Positions 18,871 through 27,994 of a stretch of 64,000 nucleotides of DNA are shown one piece after another. The position numbers and the translations under genes were made by a program. This DNA comes from Salinivibrio sp. ES.052 (GTDB lineage Bacteria > Pseudomonadota > Gammaproteobacteria > Enterobacterales > Vibrionaceae): positions 1,024,251 to 1,088,250 of the forward strand of contig NZ_FSRI01000001.1 of assembly GCF_900141775.1 (NCBI RefSeq), read 5' to 3'. Under the pieces are notes generated by a model, which had not been told where the DNA came from, did no database searches, and saw only the letters and a program-made list of their open reading frames with translations. The stretch's first letter is position 1; every line of letters begins with the position of its first letter.

Positions 18871-19845
18871 ATGACTTATACGAAAAAAGAAGTGATAAAT
18901 ATAGGTAAAAGTGTTGTAAAACATGAGCTTGAACAAGCAATGAGACTATACTCATCGATAAGCACCTCCTTTGTCGATGCCGCCACTTCTCTTTTACAGT
19001 GTAAAGGGAAAGTCATCATCTCAGGAGTGGGAAAATCAGGCCATATAGGCAAAAAAATTGCGGCCACATTAGCTTCTACAGGGACGCCGTCGTTTTTTGT
19101 TCACCCGACAGAAGCCCTTCATGGTGACTTAGGAATGATTGGAGAAGCAGACGTCGTTATTATGATCTCGAACTCAGGGAGTAGTAACGAGCTACAAACA
19201 ATGCGAACGCTGATTGAAGTACAAAAAATCACGACTATCGTTATAACAAGTAATCTTGATAGTCCGTTGGCTCGTAAATGTGATATCAAGCTTGACATTA
19301 GTACAAGCGAAGAAGCCTGCCCACTTGGACTCGCCCCAACGTCTAGCACGACCAACACTTTGCTTTTAGGAGATGCATTAGCGCTCACCATCATGACAAT
19401 GCGAAAATTTGATCAAAACGACTTTGCGTTATCTCATCCTGCAGGTGCGCTGGGAAGCCGATTAATTACACGCATTGTGCACTTGATAGAAGATAAACAT
19501 CAGCAAGCGTTTTGCTCACCCGATACCGAACTACAAGATGCAATAACAATCATGTGCCAAACAGGGCTAGGTCTTATCACCATAATTGATAACAGTAAGC
19601 ATGTTTTAGGTGTGTTTACCGATGGTGATTTAAGAAGAGCCTTTGCAAAGGGTTGCTATCACAAAACCAAGATGAGCTTATTGGTGCAGCGCGGCCCTCT
19701 CGTCATATCATCATCTCGTCTTTGTACCGAAGCATTGGCTCTGATGCATCGTCATGGTGTAACGGCAATACCTGCAGTCGATAACAATTCGTGCTTTACT
19801 GGGGTAATCAATCAACATACCATTCATCGCGCAGGTATTTGTTGA
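18871..19845 (+). CDS. srlQ: Arabinose-5-phosphate isomerase, GutQ/SrlQ type
   Basis: A 324-residue cytoplasmic enzyme that interconverts ribulose-5-phosphate and arabinose-5-phosphate. The SIS domain comes first (VGKSGHIGKKIAATLASTGTPSFFVHPTEALHGDLGM, ISNSGSSNEL), then two CBS domains (about 205-324; DGDLRRAF). It resembles KdsD, but its place next to srl identifies the GutQ paralogue. In E. coli gutQ is the last gene of the operon; here it is divergent from srlA. I chose the ATG at 18871 with AAAGAGG upstream over a GTG at 18859. Confidence 0.9.
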   Translation: MTYTKKEVINIGKSVVKHELEQAMRLYSSISTSFVDAATSLLQCKGKVIISGVGKSGHIGKKIAATLASTGTPSFFVHPTEALHGDLGMIGEADVVIMISNSGSSNELQTMRTLIEVQKITTIVITSNLDSPLARKCDIKLDISTSEEACPLGLAPTSSTTNTLLLGDALALTIMTMRKFDQNDFALSHPAGALGSRLITRIVHLIEDKHQQAFCSPDTELQDAITIMCQTGLGLITIIDNSKHVLGVFTDGDLRRAFAKGCYHKTKMSLLVQRGPLVISSSRLCTEALALMHRHGVTAIPAVDNNSCFTGVINQHTIHRAGIC

Positions 19846-19945
19846 TGAGTCTTTTAGCACCAGGCTGCCACTTCGTGCGCCGAGTTCGTGTACCTCCGTC
19901 GAGCAAATCCCTCTCATTGATTATTCCCTAAAAGTGAGGTTGGCA

Positions 19946-20599
19946 ATGTTATCTGCCGCGATATTTGACATGGATGGTTTGCTGGTTGATTCAGAACCAT
20001 TTTGGCAACGAGTACAAACAGAAGAACTGAGGAAGCTAGGCGTCTCTATCAGCTTGCAAGACACCCGCGACACGACGGGCGTACGGATTGATGAGATTGT
20101 CAAATACTACGCACGCACTCAACCTTGGCAGGGGCCGTCGAATGCCGAGGTGCAACAGCGTATCGTTGATCGCGTGGTTGAGCTGGTGAAAGATGAAAAA
20201 CCCATGATGCCTGGCGTTAAAGAAGCCTTAGAAATCTGCCATCAAGCAGGTCTAAAAATTGGCCTTGCGTCATCTTCTCCATTGACGCTCATTTATCCGA
20301 CGTTAGATGCATTAGGGCTCAGTGATCAGTTCGCAATCGTTGAATCTGCAGGGGATTTAAAATACGGAAAGCCACATCCAGAAGTGTACCTTAACGCTGC
20401 GAATGCATTGGGTGTCGACCCAGAAAACTGTGTTGCGTTTGAAGATTCGTTTACTGGCCTGCTTGCCGCCAAAGCCGCTTCAATGAAAACCATCGTCGTG
20501 CCCGCGGCGCACGAATGGGAAGATCCACGCTTTGTGATTGCCGATCAAAAACTGGCCAGCCTACGCGCCTTTAGTGCTGATAACCTTGAGTCTGTTTAG
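19946..20599 (+). CDS. hxpB: Hexitol/2-deoxyglucose-6-phosphate phosphatase (HAD, YniC type)
   Basis: A 217-residue HAD-IA phosphatase. Motif I is FDMDGLLVDSEPFW (about 6-19), motif II is ASSSP (about 110-114), and KYGKPHPEVY plus AFEDSFTG give motifs III and IV. The whole chain aligns well with E. coli HxpB, which hydrolyses sugar phosphates such as 2-deoxyglucose-6-phosphate and sorbitol-6-phosphate. The ATG at 19946 follows AGTGAGG; a GTG at 19934 is in frame but less likely. Sitting beside srlQ, it may relieve sorbitol-phosphate build-up, which is inference. Confidence 0.9.
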   Translation: MLSAAIFDMDGLLVDSEPFWQRVQTEELRKLGVSISLQDTRDTTGVRIDEIVKYYARTQPWQGPSNAEVQQRIVDRVVELVKDEKPMMPGVKEALEICHQAGLKIGLASSSPLTLIYPTLDALGLSDQFAIVESAGDLKYGKPHPEVYLNAANALGVDPENCVAFEDSFTGLLAAKAASMKTIVVPAAHEWEDPRFVIADQKLASLRAFSADNLESV

Positions 20600-20726
20600 C
20601 CAGTCTCTCTGCGTAATGAACAAGCCATGATAACCGCTGGGCAAGCTAATTATCTTGCCCGCTTTTATGTCCGCTATCCTCTTCTATACTGAAGGTAACC
20701 TGTATGTCATAAAGAAGGCGATGATG

Positions 20727-20930
20727 ATGGATGATATTACTGACCGTATCGTTACCTGCCCACATTGCGGACACCGTATTGATATTACGCTAGATCTTAG
20801 CGGGGGAAATCAAGAGTTTTACGAAGACTGCCCCAACTGCTGCAACGCAGTCCATTACAATATGCAAATTGACGAATTGCATAAAACCGTCAATTTATTC
20901 GTTGATGCCGATGACGAACAAATATTCTAA
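20727..20930 (+). CDS. CPXCG motif cysteine-rich protein
   Basis: A 67-residue acidic protein with two cysteine pairs, CPHCG near residue 11 and CPNCC near 36, spaced as in a zinc ribbon. It matches a small family named for its CPXCG motif, of unknown role. Three in-frame ATG codons lie at 20721, 20724 and 20727 after GAAGG; the third gives the usual family length and spacing. It stands alone between hxpB and norM. Confidence 0.82.
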   Translation: MDDITDRIVTCPHCGHRIDITLDLSGGNQEFYEDCPNCCNAVHYNMQIDELHKTVNLFVDADDEQIF

Positions 20931-20965
20931 CGACGCGTCAAAGAACAGCCCTATTGTCCAAGGCT

Positions 20966-20989
20966 TTTTGCATCATTCTTGATGCAAAA
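20966..20989. terminator. Hairpin after the CPXCG gene
   Basis: TTTTGCATCA-TTCT-TGATGCAAAA is a perfect 10-bp inverted repeat with a four-base loop, 36 bases after the gene stop. No T run follows on the plus strand, so it may be a weak terminator or an mRNA end structure. Confidence 0.6.
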
Positions 20990-21088
20990 CTGACATCCTT
21001 TTGCTTTCTTTTCTCTCGCTCAAGCACGTATAATTGCGGACGTTTTATATCCCTTCCCTCCCTTAAAATTTAATCTGTTGAGGCCAAC

Positions 21089-22459
21089 GTGCAGCAATAT
21101 CATGATGAAGCAAGAGCCATTATCCGGCTCAGCGTGCCTGTTTTTATTGCCCAGATAGCGCAAACCTCCATGGGGTTCGTCGATACCGTCATGGCCGGTG
21201 GCTATAGCGCCACCGATATGGCCGCGGTGGCGGTGGCTTCTAGCGTATGGATGCCCGCTATCTTGTTTGGAATTGGCCTGCTGATGGCCATGGTGCCAAT
21301 GATTGCACAACTCAATGGCGCCAGTAAAAACACCGACATACCCTTTCAATTTCAGCAAGGCCTGTATATGGCGCTGGTACTAAGCGTTCCCATTGGGTTC
21401 ATTCTTTATAAAGCGGGCTTTATTATCAATATCATGGATGTTGAAGCCGCATTGGCCAATAAGACGATTGGTTATTTGCACGCCGTGATCTGGGCGGTGC
21501 CCGCGTTTTTAGCTTTTCAGGCGATTCGTAACCTTTGCGAAGGGATGTCTCTCACTGTCCCTGCGATGGTGATTGGTTTTATCGGTTTGGCCGCCAATAT
21601 CCCGCTAAATTGGATGTTCGTTTACGGCAAACTCGGCGCGCCAGAACTCGGTGGTGTGGGGTGCGGTGTCGCGACGGCGCTGGTGTACTGGTTAATGGCA
21701 ATCCTCATGGCACTGTACGTAGCGATGAGCAAAAAACTCAGTGGGCTACACCTTTTTGCCTCGTTTTACGCCCCGAAACTGAAAGAGCAAGTTCGTCTGT
21801 TTCAACTCGGTTTTCCCGTCGCCGCTTCGCTGTTTTTTGAGGTGACACTATTTGCCGTTATTGCCATTTTGATTGCGCCCCTTGGCCCTATTACCGTCGC
21901 CGCGCACCAAGTCGCGATTAATTTCTCGACCATGATTTTTATGTTGCCCATGAGTTTAGGCGTCGCAGTGAGTATTCGTGTCGGCCACCTACTAGGGAAG
22001 CGCACCACCGAAGGGGCTGGCAACTCAGCCAAAATCGGTACCTGGTTAGGGGTAAGCACCGCAATCATCACTGCATTGCTTACGGTGTGGCTGCGCGATC
22101 CGATTATCGCCCTGTATTCCGATAACCCAGAAGTGGCAACCTTGGCCTCATCACTGATGTTATTGGCCGCGGTGTATCAGATCACCGATGCCATCCAAGT
22201 CGTGGCGGCTGGCGCCCTTCGCGGCTACAAAGATATGCGCGCTATTTTTCAGCGTACGCTTATCGCTTACTGGGGCTTAGGTTTGCCCCTCGGTTATGTA
22301 CTCGGTATGACAGATTGGCTGGTCCCGGCCATGGGCGCACACGGTTTCTGGATCGGTATTATCATCGGCTTATCCAGCGCCGCCGTGTTGTTAGGGTTAC
22401 GCCTACGCTGGCTACGCCAACAACCCTCTGACTTCCAATTGGCAATGGCAGAGCGATAA
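21089..22459 (+). CDS. norM: MATE-family multidrug efflux pump (NorM/MdtK type)
   Basis: A 456-residue inner membrane protein with about twelve hydrophobic spans in two MATE halves. IAQTSMGFVDTVMAGGYSATDMAAVAVASS (about 18-47) carries the TVMAG motif, with the cation-binding acidic residue near 35. The NorM/MdtK family exports fluoroquinolones and cationic dyes in exchange for Na+ or H+. The start is a GTG with TTGAGG six bases upstream. It is a single gene; a hairpin follows at 22466-22499. Confidence 0.92.
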   Translation: MQQYHDEARAIIRLSVPVFIAQIAQTSMGFVDTVMAGGYSATDMAAVAVASSVWMPAILFGIGLLMAMVPMIAQLNGASKNTDIPFQFQQGLYMALVLSVPIGFILYKAGFIINIMDVEAALANKTIGYLHAVIWAVPAFLAFQAIRNLCEGMSLTVPAMVIGFIGLAANIPLNWMFVYGKLGAPELGGVGCGVATALVYWLMAILMALYVAMSKKLSGLHLFASFYAPKLKEQVRLFQLGFPVAASLFFEVTLFAVIAILIAPLGPITVAAHQVAINFSTMIFMLPMSLGVAVSIRVGHLLGKRTTEGAGNSAKIGTWLGVSTAIITALLTVWLRDPIIALYSDNPEVATLASSLMLLAAVYQITDAIQVVAAGALRGYKDMRAIFQRTLIAYWGLGLPLGYVLGMTDWLVPAMGAHGFWIGIIIGLSSAAVLLGLRLRWLRQQPSDFQLAMAER

Positions 22460-22465
22460 GCATCC

Positions 22466-22499
22466 TGTCACCCTGTCGGTTTTCGCTGTCAGGGTGACA
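22466..22499 (+). terminator. Hairpin after norM
   Basis: Ten-base perfect arms TGTCACCCTG and CAGGGTGACA enclose 14 bases, six bases after the norM stop. No T run follows, so it may be a transcript end or stabilising stem. Confidence 0.6.
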
Positions 22500-22655
22500 A
22501 CAGTCACGTATTTATCAATCCAACATTAAAAACATATAAAACAGCGTGATAGATCATGCGCAGCCACTACGCCCCCACCGCCAAACCACGTATAGTTTGT
22601 CCTAATTCCCATACAAAATACGTGGCAACCCGGTCACATTGTCGTAGAGTTGTTT

Positions 22656-24689
22656 ATGTTTGAATTCTTAAAATCTCGCCCATTATCAGATAAAGCCTCG
22701 CCACAATCGCAGAACCCTATGCCTTGTGTTCATTCATTGTGTCTGAGTAGCCGTGCTATCAATGAAACCACCTTATCGGCGCTATCGTATCCATACGGAC
22801 AAACGCCCTTAGTTCTTGCTTTTATCTCGCCACATTTACCGTTTGAAGCCACAACCCAAAAGCTCCAAGCAGCCATGCCCTTTTGCCAAACCCTAATTAC
22901 CATAATGACAGCCGGCGAGCTCGGTGGCGGGCATACTTCGTTGTATCACGCCGCAGACGGTGAATGGGATAACATTGTTTTACAAAGCTACGGCGATAAC
23001 GTGATTGCGTCGATCAGCCCTGCCACCATTCCTCTGCATTGCGAAGACATTAAACGTGGTGCGCCAACATTATCGCCCGACGCGCGTATTGAAAAAATAA
23101 CCCGTTCGCTACAACAACTCAGGATCCCTTTTGCGGTAGATTCCGCCGATACCGTTGCACTCACCTTTTTCGATGGTCTCAGCGGTTCAGAAAATTTCTT
23201 TATGCAGGCACTGTATGCGACCCGCCGTTTCCCTTGCTATTTCGTCGGTGGCTCAGCTGGCGGCACACTCGACTTTAGCGCAGCGAAGTTAGCACTCAAC
23301 GGTAAATTGCTCGACAATCATGCCGCGCTCGCCTTTATCAAGTTTGCACCCGGTATTCGCTATGGCATCCTAAATAGCCACAATTTTAAGCCAACGCATT
23401 TCCATCTTGATATTGCCAAAGCCGATCCAGCGGCACGGGTAGTGACAGACGTATTTGCGCCCAATAGCACCGCATTGATCTCTCCCGTACAAGCACTGTG
23501 TGACCACTTGGGTTGTCAAGCACACCAGCTCGAGTCACACCTGAGTGGGTATACTTTTGGCGTAAAGATTGGCGAACAAATCTACATCCGTTCGATCGCC
23601 GCCATTGATCATGAGCGAGGTGCCCTGCACTTCTTTTGCGATCTCGACTTTGGCGATAGCTTATACCTGATGAAGGCGGATGATTTCGCCGACGTCACCG
23701 CGCGCGACTATCAACAACATCTAAAAGATAAGCCACGCCGCCCCTTTGCTATGCTCGCCAACGACTGTATATTGCGCCGCGTCAACAACCCACAATCGCT
23801 ATCGAGGGTGGGATGTTTTGATAGTATCCCGAGCATTGCTGGGTTCTCGACCTTTGGTGAACTATTGGGGGTACATCAAAACCAAACGCTCACTGCGCTC
23901 ATGCTTTACAACGTGGCACCCGGCGAGACGTTTGCCGACACCTTCGCTGATAATTTTCCTATTTATTATGCCGATTACCGTGGCTACAGCGCACAAAAAC
24001 AAATCAATAGCTTACAAAAGCTCTCAGCGCTTCAATCACATAGTATCGATAGCCTTTCTCGCTACAAATCATTGCTGCAGTCGCTGCTAGATAGTTACAG
24101 CGGAGTCGCTAACTATGCCACCGAAAGCGCAGAGATATTACAAGCCGTTCAGCAACAATTCTCAACACTTGCCAACGAAGTTCAGCAACAACATGGGCAA
24201 AGCCAAGACTTACAAACCCATACCGATGCATTAAGTGTGAATGCCGGCCGTATCGAAGAAATATTAAAAGTGATTGATGGCATTGCCGAACAAACCAACC
24301 TTCTCGCGTTAAATGCCGCTATCGAAGCAGCACGCGCAGGTGAGCAAGGGCGCGGGTTTGCGGTGGTCGCCGATGAGGTACGCAATTTATCGCAAAACAC
24401 CCAACGCAGCCTCAGTACCACCGGCGAGACCGTCAGAAACGTCAACGGCGCCATTGGTCAGATCAGCAATGTGATAGGCCTGACCCTCGAGGTGATGGAA
24501 AAAGTCCAGTATTCGGCTGACGGCTTGAGTGACGAGGTGACACGGTTGCTAACCCTGTCTGAACAAGCAACCGGGAGTATTCAGTCGAGCATTGCTAATA
24601 TTGAACACGTGCAGCACGACATGACAGTCATTGATGAGGAGCTTTCTACCATTTTATCGCTCACCCAAAGCCAACAAGGCGCGGGATAA
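22656..24689 (+). CDS. Soluble FIST-domain chemoreceptor-like protein
   Basis: A 677-residue cytoplasmic protein. An N-terminal FIST sensory domain (about 45-230, with [15 protein letters not shown] and FVGGSAGGT) leads into a FIST_C domain (about 240-390). The final 220 residues form a methyl-accepting signalling coiled coil with the hairpin tip [35 protein letters not shown]. No membrane segment or signal peptide is present, so it should signal from the cytoplasm to CheA/CheW. FIST domains are thought to bind small ligands such as amino acids. I chose the ATG at 22656; a TTG two codons upstream is possible. It is transcribed alone. Confidence 0.9.
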   Translation: MFEFLKSRPLSDKASPQSQNPMPCVHSLCLSSRAINETTLSALSYPYGQTPLVLAFISPHLPFEATTQKLQAAMPFCQTLITIMTAGELGGGHTSLYHAADGEWDNIVLQSYGDNVIASISPATIPLHCEDIKRGAPTLSPDARIEKITRSLQQLRIPFAVDSADTVALTFFDGLSGSENFFMQALYATRRFPCYFVGGSAGGTLDFSAAKLALNGKLLDNHAALAFIKFAPGIRYGILNSHNFKPTHFHLDIAKADPAARVVTDVFAPNSTALISPVQALCDHLGCQAHQLESHLSGYTFGVKIGEQIYIRSIAAIDHERGALHFFCDLDFGDSLYLMKADDFADVTARDYQQHLKDKPRRPFAMLANDCILRRVNNPQSLSRVGCFDSIPSIAGFSTFGELLGVHQNQTLTALMLYNVAPGETFADTFADNFPIYYADYRGYSAQKQINSLQKLSALQSHSIDSLSRYKSLLQSLLDSYSGVANYATESAEILQAVQQQFSTLANEVQQQHGQSQDLQTHTDALSVNAGRIEEILKVIDGIAEQTNLLALNAAIEAARAGEQGRGFAVVADEVRNLSQNTQRSLSTTGETVRNVNGAIGQISNVIGLTLEVMEKVQYSADGLSDEVTRLLTLSEQATGSIQSSIANIEHVQHDMTVIDEELSTILSLTQSQQGAG

Positions 24690-24722
24690 GCTATTAGCGC
24701 GCACACAGGTAAAATTCAACCC

Positions 24723-24744
24723 GGCGATCGTTCATCCGATCGCC
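24723..24744 (+). terminator. Hairpin after the FIST-MCP gene
   Basis: GGCGATCG-TTCATC-CGATCGCC is a perfect 8-bp stem with a six-base loop, 33 bases after the gene stop. It has no T run. Confidence 0.55.
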
Positions 24745-24794
24745 TGCGTAAATGGTAAGATTGATACGTAAAGAGCTTAGCCACGAGATAAACC

Positions 24795-25799
24795 ATGCGC
24801 GGACTCAAAACAATCTTACTCCTCATTACCCTCGTTGGATTAGTTGGCTGCCAATCTGACGATCCGGCCAAAGCGATGATGGCTGATTATTACCAACGGT
24901 TAGGCAATGTGCTTGATGCCCCGACGCCCGATTTTAAGACGCCAGCGGTGCCGACGTTACCGCGCAAGCGCGAGCTAGTCCAGCCACTCGACGCGCTGCG
25001 AATGGGAGTACTTGATGCCTATGAACTGCGTCAGTGTGGTTTGTTTAATCTCATCGCCGAACGTAACTCCTCGCTGGGCAAAGTCGCTGACCGCTTCCGT
25101 CAGCTGGATTACGAGCTCAATTTTTTACGTATTGCCGAGCAGTGTTTACCGAAAGTGAAAGATCCGAGCATTCAATCTGAGTTAGAGCAAGCGCTGGCAC
25201 GTAAACGCGAGCAACGCGACACAGTGATCTGGAATACCTTGATCGACAGTGACGCCTGGCGCGGACAACTGAGCCTACCAACCCATACCCTGCCTATTGA
25301 ACTTCCCGCTCACAGCAATGCGATCAGCACCATTGAGCAATTCAGTCAATTACTCGATAACTCCCCAGCACCCAATGAATCAGTCATCGATTGGCAAGAG
25401 AGTATTGAAAAACAGCGTATTCTTGGCGCCCTCTTTGTCAGTTTGAGCAATCATACCGCCTGGCTTAATCAGACCAGTGAGCTGATCGCTAACCACCAAG
25501 AAAAAGTGCTTTGTGGCGGTAATTTTGATACGACCCGACTAGAGCGCCTGCAAACCGTGTTCTATAAATTTTACGTGGGTGACGTCCAACCTTACTTAGC
25601 TCGTGTCGACGGCCTTTATCGAGACCTGTCTCCTGCCCTCAGCCGTTTTAACCAATTGCAAACCCCAGATGCGTTTAGCGCGTATAAAAACGCCTATTGG
25701 CAGGGAGAGGCTTATCACCAATATAAAAACGCGATCAAGCATCATGCCGACGTGTGGCAACAACTTTTCCAACGCTGTGACGTTAAACTGGGGCAGTAG
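24795..25799 (+). CDS. DUF3080 family lipoprotein
   Basis: A 334-residue protein with a lipoprotein signal: ILLLITLVGLVGC puts the lipidated cysteine at residue 19. The rest is mostly helical, with LDALRMGVLDAYELRQCGLFNLIAERNSSLGK (about 67-98) and a C-terminal pattern that I recall from the DUF3080 family of gammaproteobacteria. Function is unknown; it is expected at the inner face of the outer membrane or in the periplasm. The ATG at 24795 is clear. It ends about 150 bases before the tRNA-Val cluster. Confidence 0.8.
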   Translation: MRGLKTILLLITLVGLVGCQSDDPAKAMMADYYQRLGNVLDAPTPDFKTPAVPTLPRKRELVQPLDALRMGVLDAYELRQCGLFNLIAERNSSLGKVADRFRQLDYELNFLRIAEQCLPKVKDPSIQSELEQALARKREQRDTVIWNTLIDSDAWRGQLSLPTHTLPIELPAHSNAISTIEQFSQLLDNSPAPNESVIDWQESIEKQRILGALFVSLSNHTAWLNQTSELIANHQEKVLCGGNFDTTRLERLQTVFYKFYVGDVQPYLARVDGLYRDLSPALSRFNQLQTPDAFSAYKNAYWQGEAYHQYKNAIKHHADVWQQLFQRCDVKLGQ

Positions 25800-25947
25800 C
25801 ACGTGCAGCGAAGCCCCTGAAAAAGCGAAAATATCGCCACATTGACGATCAAATCGCCAAACAAACGCGAATGTACAAAAATATGCGTTGAAGCGCTTGC
25901 GCGATAAAGATGAACTCGCTACTATTCACCCCGCTTTCAAGCACTGT

Positions 25948-26024
25948 GCGTCCGTAGCTCAGCTGGTTAGAGTATCGCCTTGACATGGCGGGGGTCGGTG
26001 GTTCGAGTCCACTCGGACGCACCA
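25948..26024 (+). tRNA. tRNA-Val (anticodon GAC), copy 1
   Basis: 77 nt with a full cloverleaf: 7-bp acceptor GCGTCCG/CGGACGC, anticodon loop TTGACAT, T loop TTCGAGT and encoded CCA. The anticodon stem starts with a U-G wobble (TCGCC/GGCGG). Confidence 0.98.
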
Positions 26025-26087
26025 CTTGGCTTGATAGCAAACAGTGAATCGCTTAAAGACGGCGATAACTGAATGAAAAAATGGTAT

Positions 26088-26164
26088 GCGTCTGTAGCTC
26101 AGCTGGTTAGAGTATCGCCTTGACATGGCGGGGGTCGGTGGTTCGAGTCCACTCAGACGCACCA
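26088..26164 (+). tRNA. tRNA-Val (anticodon GAC), copy 2
   Basis: 77 nt, identical to copy 1 except for acceptor pair 6-67, where C-G becomes T-A (GCGTCTG/CAGACGC). Both strands of the pair changed, so the fold is kept. Anticodon loop TTGACAT and encoded CCA are intact. Confidence 0.98.
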
Positions 26165-26177
26165 CATTTTGAAATAT

Positions 26178-26254
26178 GCGTCCGTAGCTCAGTTGGTTAG
26201 AGTACCGCCTTGACATGGCGGGGGTCGGTAGTTCGAGTCTACTCGGACGCACCA
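26178..26254 (+). tRNA. tRNA-Val (anticodon GAC), copy 3
   Basis: 77 nt, only 13 bases after copy 2. The anticodon stem is fully paired (CCGCC/GGCGG), and the T stem has a G-C to A-T double change (GGTAG/CTACT) relative to copies 1 and 2. Encoded CCA is present. Confidence 0.98.
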
Positions 26255-26451
26255 TTTCAAGTCGTATCCTTACTTCTTTGATATCTTCATTTTCAACACA
26301 TCAAACATCAACGCAATTAAATCCTCTATTCACTAAAGCGTGAACTCATTAATACGCTTATTCCGGTAATGTAGCTCCCCAGCAAAGCATCGACTCATAC
26401 CATAAATGGTAAAAAGATCACTCACCCTTGAGCGCTATTTCTCTTATTTAA

Positions 26452-26475
26452 AAAGCCTGCATGTAAACAGGCTTT
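26452..26475 (-). terminator. Terminator of yidA
   Basis: On the minus strand, AAAGCCTG-TTTACATG-CAGGCTTTTT forms an 8-bp stem followed by T residues, about 20 bases after the yidA stop. Confidence 0.85.
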
Positions 26476-26495
26476 AACGTGTTTAACTAGAGTGT

Positions 26496-27320
26496 TCACG
26501 CCACTGAGCTGTCCGCCGATAACACAAACTTTTCAATCGCTTTGGCCACACCGTGCTCATCATTGCTCTCGGTAATGTAATCCGCGATTTGCTTGGTTGC
26601 TTCCATCGCATTCGTCATCGCAATACCAAGGCCCGCGTATTCCAACATCGCGTGATCGTTTTCAGCATCGCCCATGCAAATCACTTCAGCGGGTTGAATG
26701 CCTAAATGCGCTGCAATCGCAGCCACTCCCGCCCCTTTATCGCTCGCAGGGTTTAAAAACTCTAGGAAGAAAGGGGCACTTTGCACCACTGTAAATTCCT
26801 CGCGTAGCGCGGATGGTAAGGCGGCGATTACGGAGTTTAACTGCGTAGGCTCAGCCACCATTAACACTTTAATAATGGGATGATCATCGCTTAAGGTCTC
26901 GAAATCCATCACGGTAATATCTAGGCCGTTGATCTTGCCCTCAATCTCGGTATATGGATTCTGTGCTGGGGTAATCAAACCATGCTCAGTACTAAAGGCA
27001 TGCACGTAAGCACCCAGTGCCTCGGCATGCTGAGCCAGTGCTTTAGCGGCTTTGCCATCTAGCCCTTTTTGCAAGATCACCTCATCGGTCCCCACGTTTT
27101 TCACCATCGAGCCATTGTAATAAAGCACAAAGTCTTTATCTGAATGGATACCCAACTCATCCAGCTTAGGCTGCATGCCTTCAAGCGGACGGCCGGATGC
27201 CAACACCACGGTCACCCCTTTGTCTCGCGCACGGGCAATGGCCTGTTTGTTTTCAGCCGATATTTGTTTATCGCTGTTTAACAAGGTGCCATCCATATCT
27301 AGGGCGATCAGTTTGTACAT
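26496..27320 (-). CDS. yidA: Cof-type HAD-IIB sugar phosphatase, YidA type
   Basis: A 274-residue HAD phosphatase. Motif I LDMDGTLLNSD (about 7-17), motif II ASGRP (40-44), a C2B cap, and the motif III/IV region SDKGAGVAAIAAHLGIQPAEVICMGDAENDHAMLEYAGLGIAM (about 193-235) match YidA, which acts on small sugar phosphates such as erythrose-4-phosphate and mannose-1-phosphate. It is a single cytoplasmic gene with its own terminator. Confidence 0.88.
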   Translation of the reverse strand: MYKLIALDMDGTLLNSDKQISAENKQAIARARDKGVTVVLASGRPLEGMQPKLDELGIHSDKDFVLYYNGSMVKNVGTDEVILQKGLDGKAAKALAQHAEALGAYVHAFSTEHGLITPAQNPYTEIEGKINGLDITVMDFETLSDDHPIIKVLMVAEPTQLNSVIAALPSALREEFTVVQSAPFFLEFLNPASDKGAGVAAIAAHLGIQPAEVICMGDAENDHAMLEYAGLGIAMTNAMEATKQIADYITESNDEHGVAKAIEKFVLSADSSVA

Positions 27321-27380
27321 CTTTAACTACCTCAAACATCAAAATCAAAACAGAATGGTTTCCCTCAGCCTCGATCGGCT

Positions 27381-27854
27381 TTATAGCAACAAGCTATCGT
27401 CAATGGGAATAAAGCGATCCACGCTATTCACGAGAGAATTAGCACTTAATGCGGGCACTCCGAACACCACCGCTTCGGTGTGATAGCGCGCGCGGATTTT
27501 ATTCATCAGCAAATCAAAATCGCCATCACCAGAAAGCAGCACCACGGTATCAACATCCGACGCAGCTTCCATCACATCAATGGCAATACCGACATCCCAA
27601 TCGCCTTTGGTGCTGCCATCGGCACGTTGAATATAAGGTTTGAGCTTGACGGTAAAGCCAATGTGGCGCAGGGCATCTTGAAATTTGATTTGCTGATCGT
27701 CATCGCGGCGAATGGCATAGGCATACGCGGTTACCACCTCACCCATGTCATTGAGGGTTTGCCACAACTGGCGATAGTTAAACTGGCGCCCGTAGGCTTG
27801 GCGTGTGGTGTAGTAGATATTTTGAACGTCGACAAAAACCGCGATTTTTTTCAA
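27381..27854 (-). CDS. NYN-domain (LabA/DUF88-like) protein
   Basis: A 157-residue PIN-like protein. Acidic residues of the putative nuclease site are visible in VFVDVQNIYYTTRQAYG (about 6-22, Asp9), KGDWDVGIAIDVMEAA (about 84-99) and VLLSGDGDFDLLMNKI (about 105-120). The family is predicted to cleave RNA. The start is TTG at 27854; no ATG or GTG fits the frame before a TGA upstream, and the product begins MKKIAVFVD as family members do. A weak ribosome site suggests low expression. It lies alone between yidA and fhs. Confidence 0.85.
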   Translation of the reverse strand: MKKIAVFVDVQNIYYTTRQAYGRQFNYRQLWQTLNDMGEVVTAYAYAIRRDDDQQIKFQDALRHIGFTVKLKPYIQRADGSTKGDWDVGIAIDVMEAASDVDTVVLLSGDGDFDLLMNKIRARYHTEAVVFGVPALSANSLVNSVDRFIPIDDSLLL

Positions 27855-27949
27855 GTCAGGCTCACAGTCGGTGGGAGAATTGAAGCCAGAGAGGATACCA
27901 CATCACGCAACCGTGAAGATAATGACAGCGTGGCCGCATCTAGCAAAAA

Positions 27950-27975
27950 CAAAAAAGCCGCTGATAACAGCGGCT
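27950..27975 (-). terminator. Terminator of fhs
   Basis: AGCCGCTG-ATAA-CAGCGGCT is a perfect 8-bp stem; on the minus strand it runs into TTTTTTG. It lies 20 bases after the fhs stop. Confidence 0.9.
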
Positions 27976-27994
27976 CTCACGAGGGTTAGTATCA

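Noticed and set aside
25948-26254. Three near-identical units that could look like a CRISPR-type or mobile repeat
   Set aside because: Each unit folds as a complete tRNA-Val with encoded CCA; the spacers are unequal (63 and 13 bases).
25849-26255. Minus-strand frames encoding repeated SGLEPPTPAMSRRYSNQLSY segments
   Set aside because: They are antisense translations of the three tRNA-Val genes, a well-known annotation artefact.
27480-27989. 169-codon plus-strand frame
   Set aside because: Antisense to the NYN-domain gene and running through the fhs terminator.
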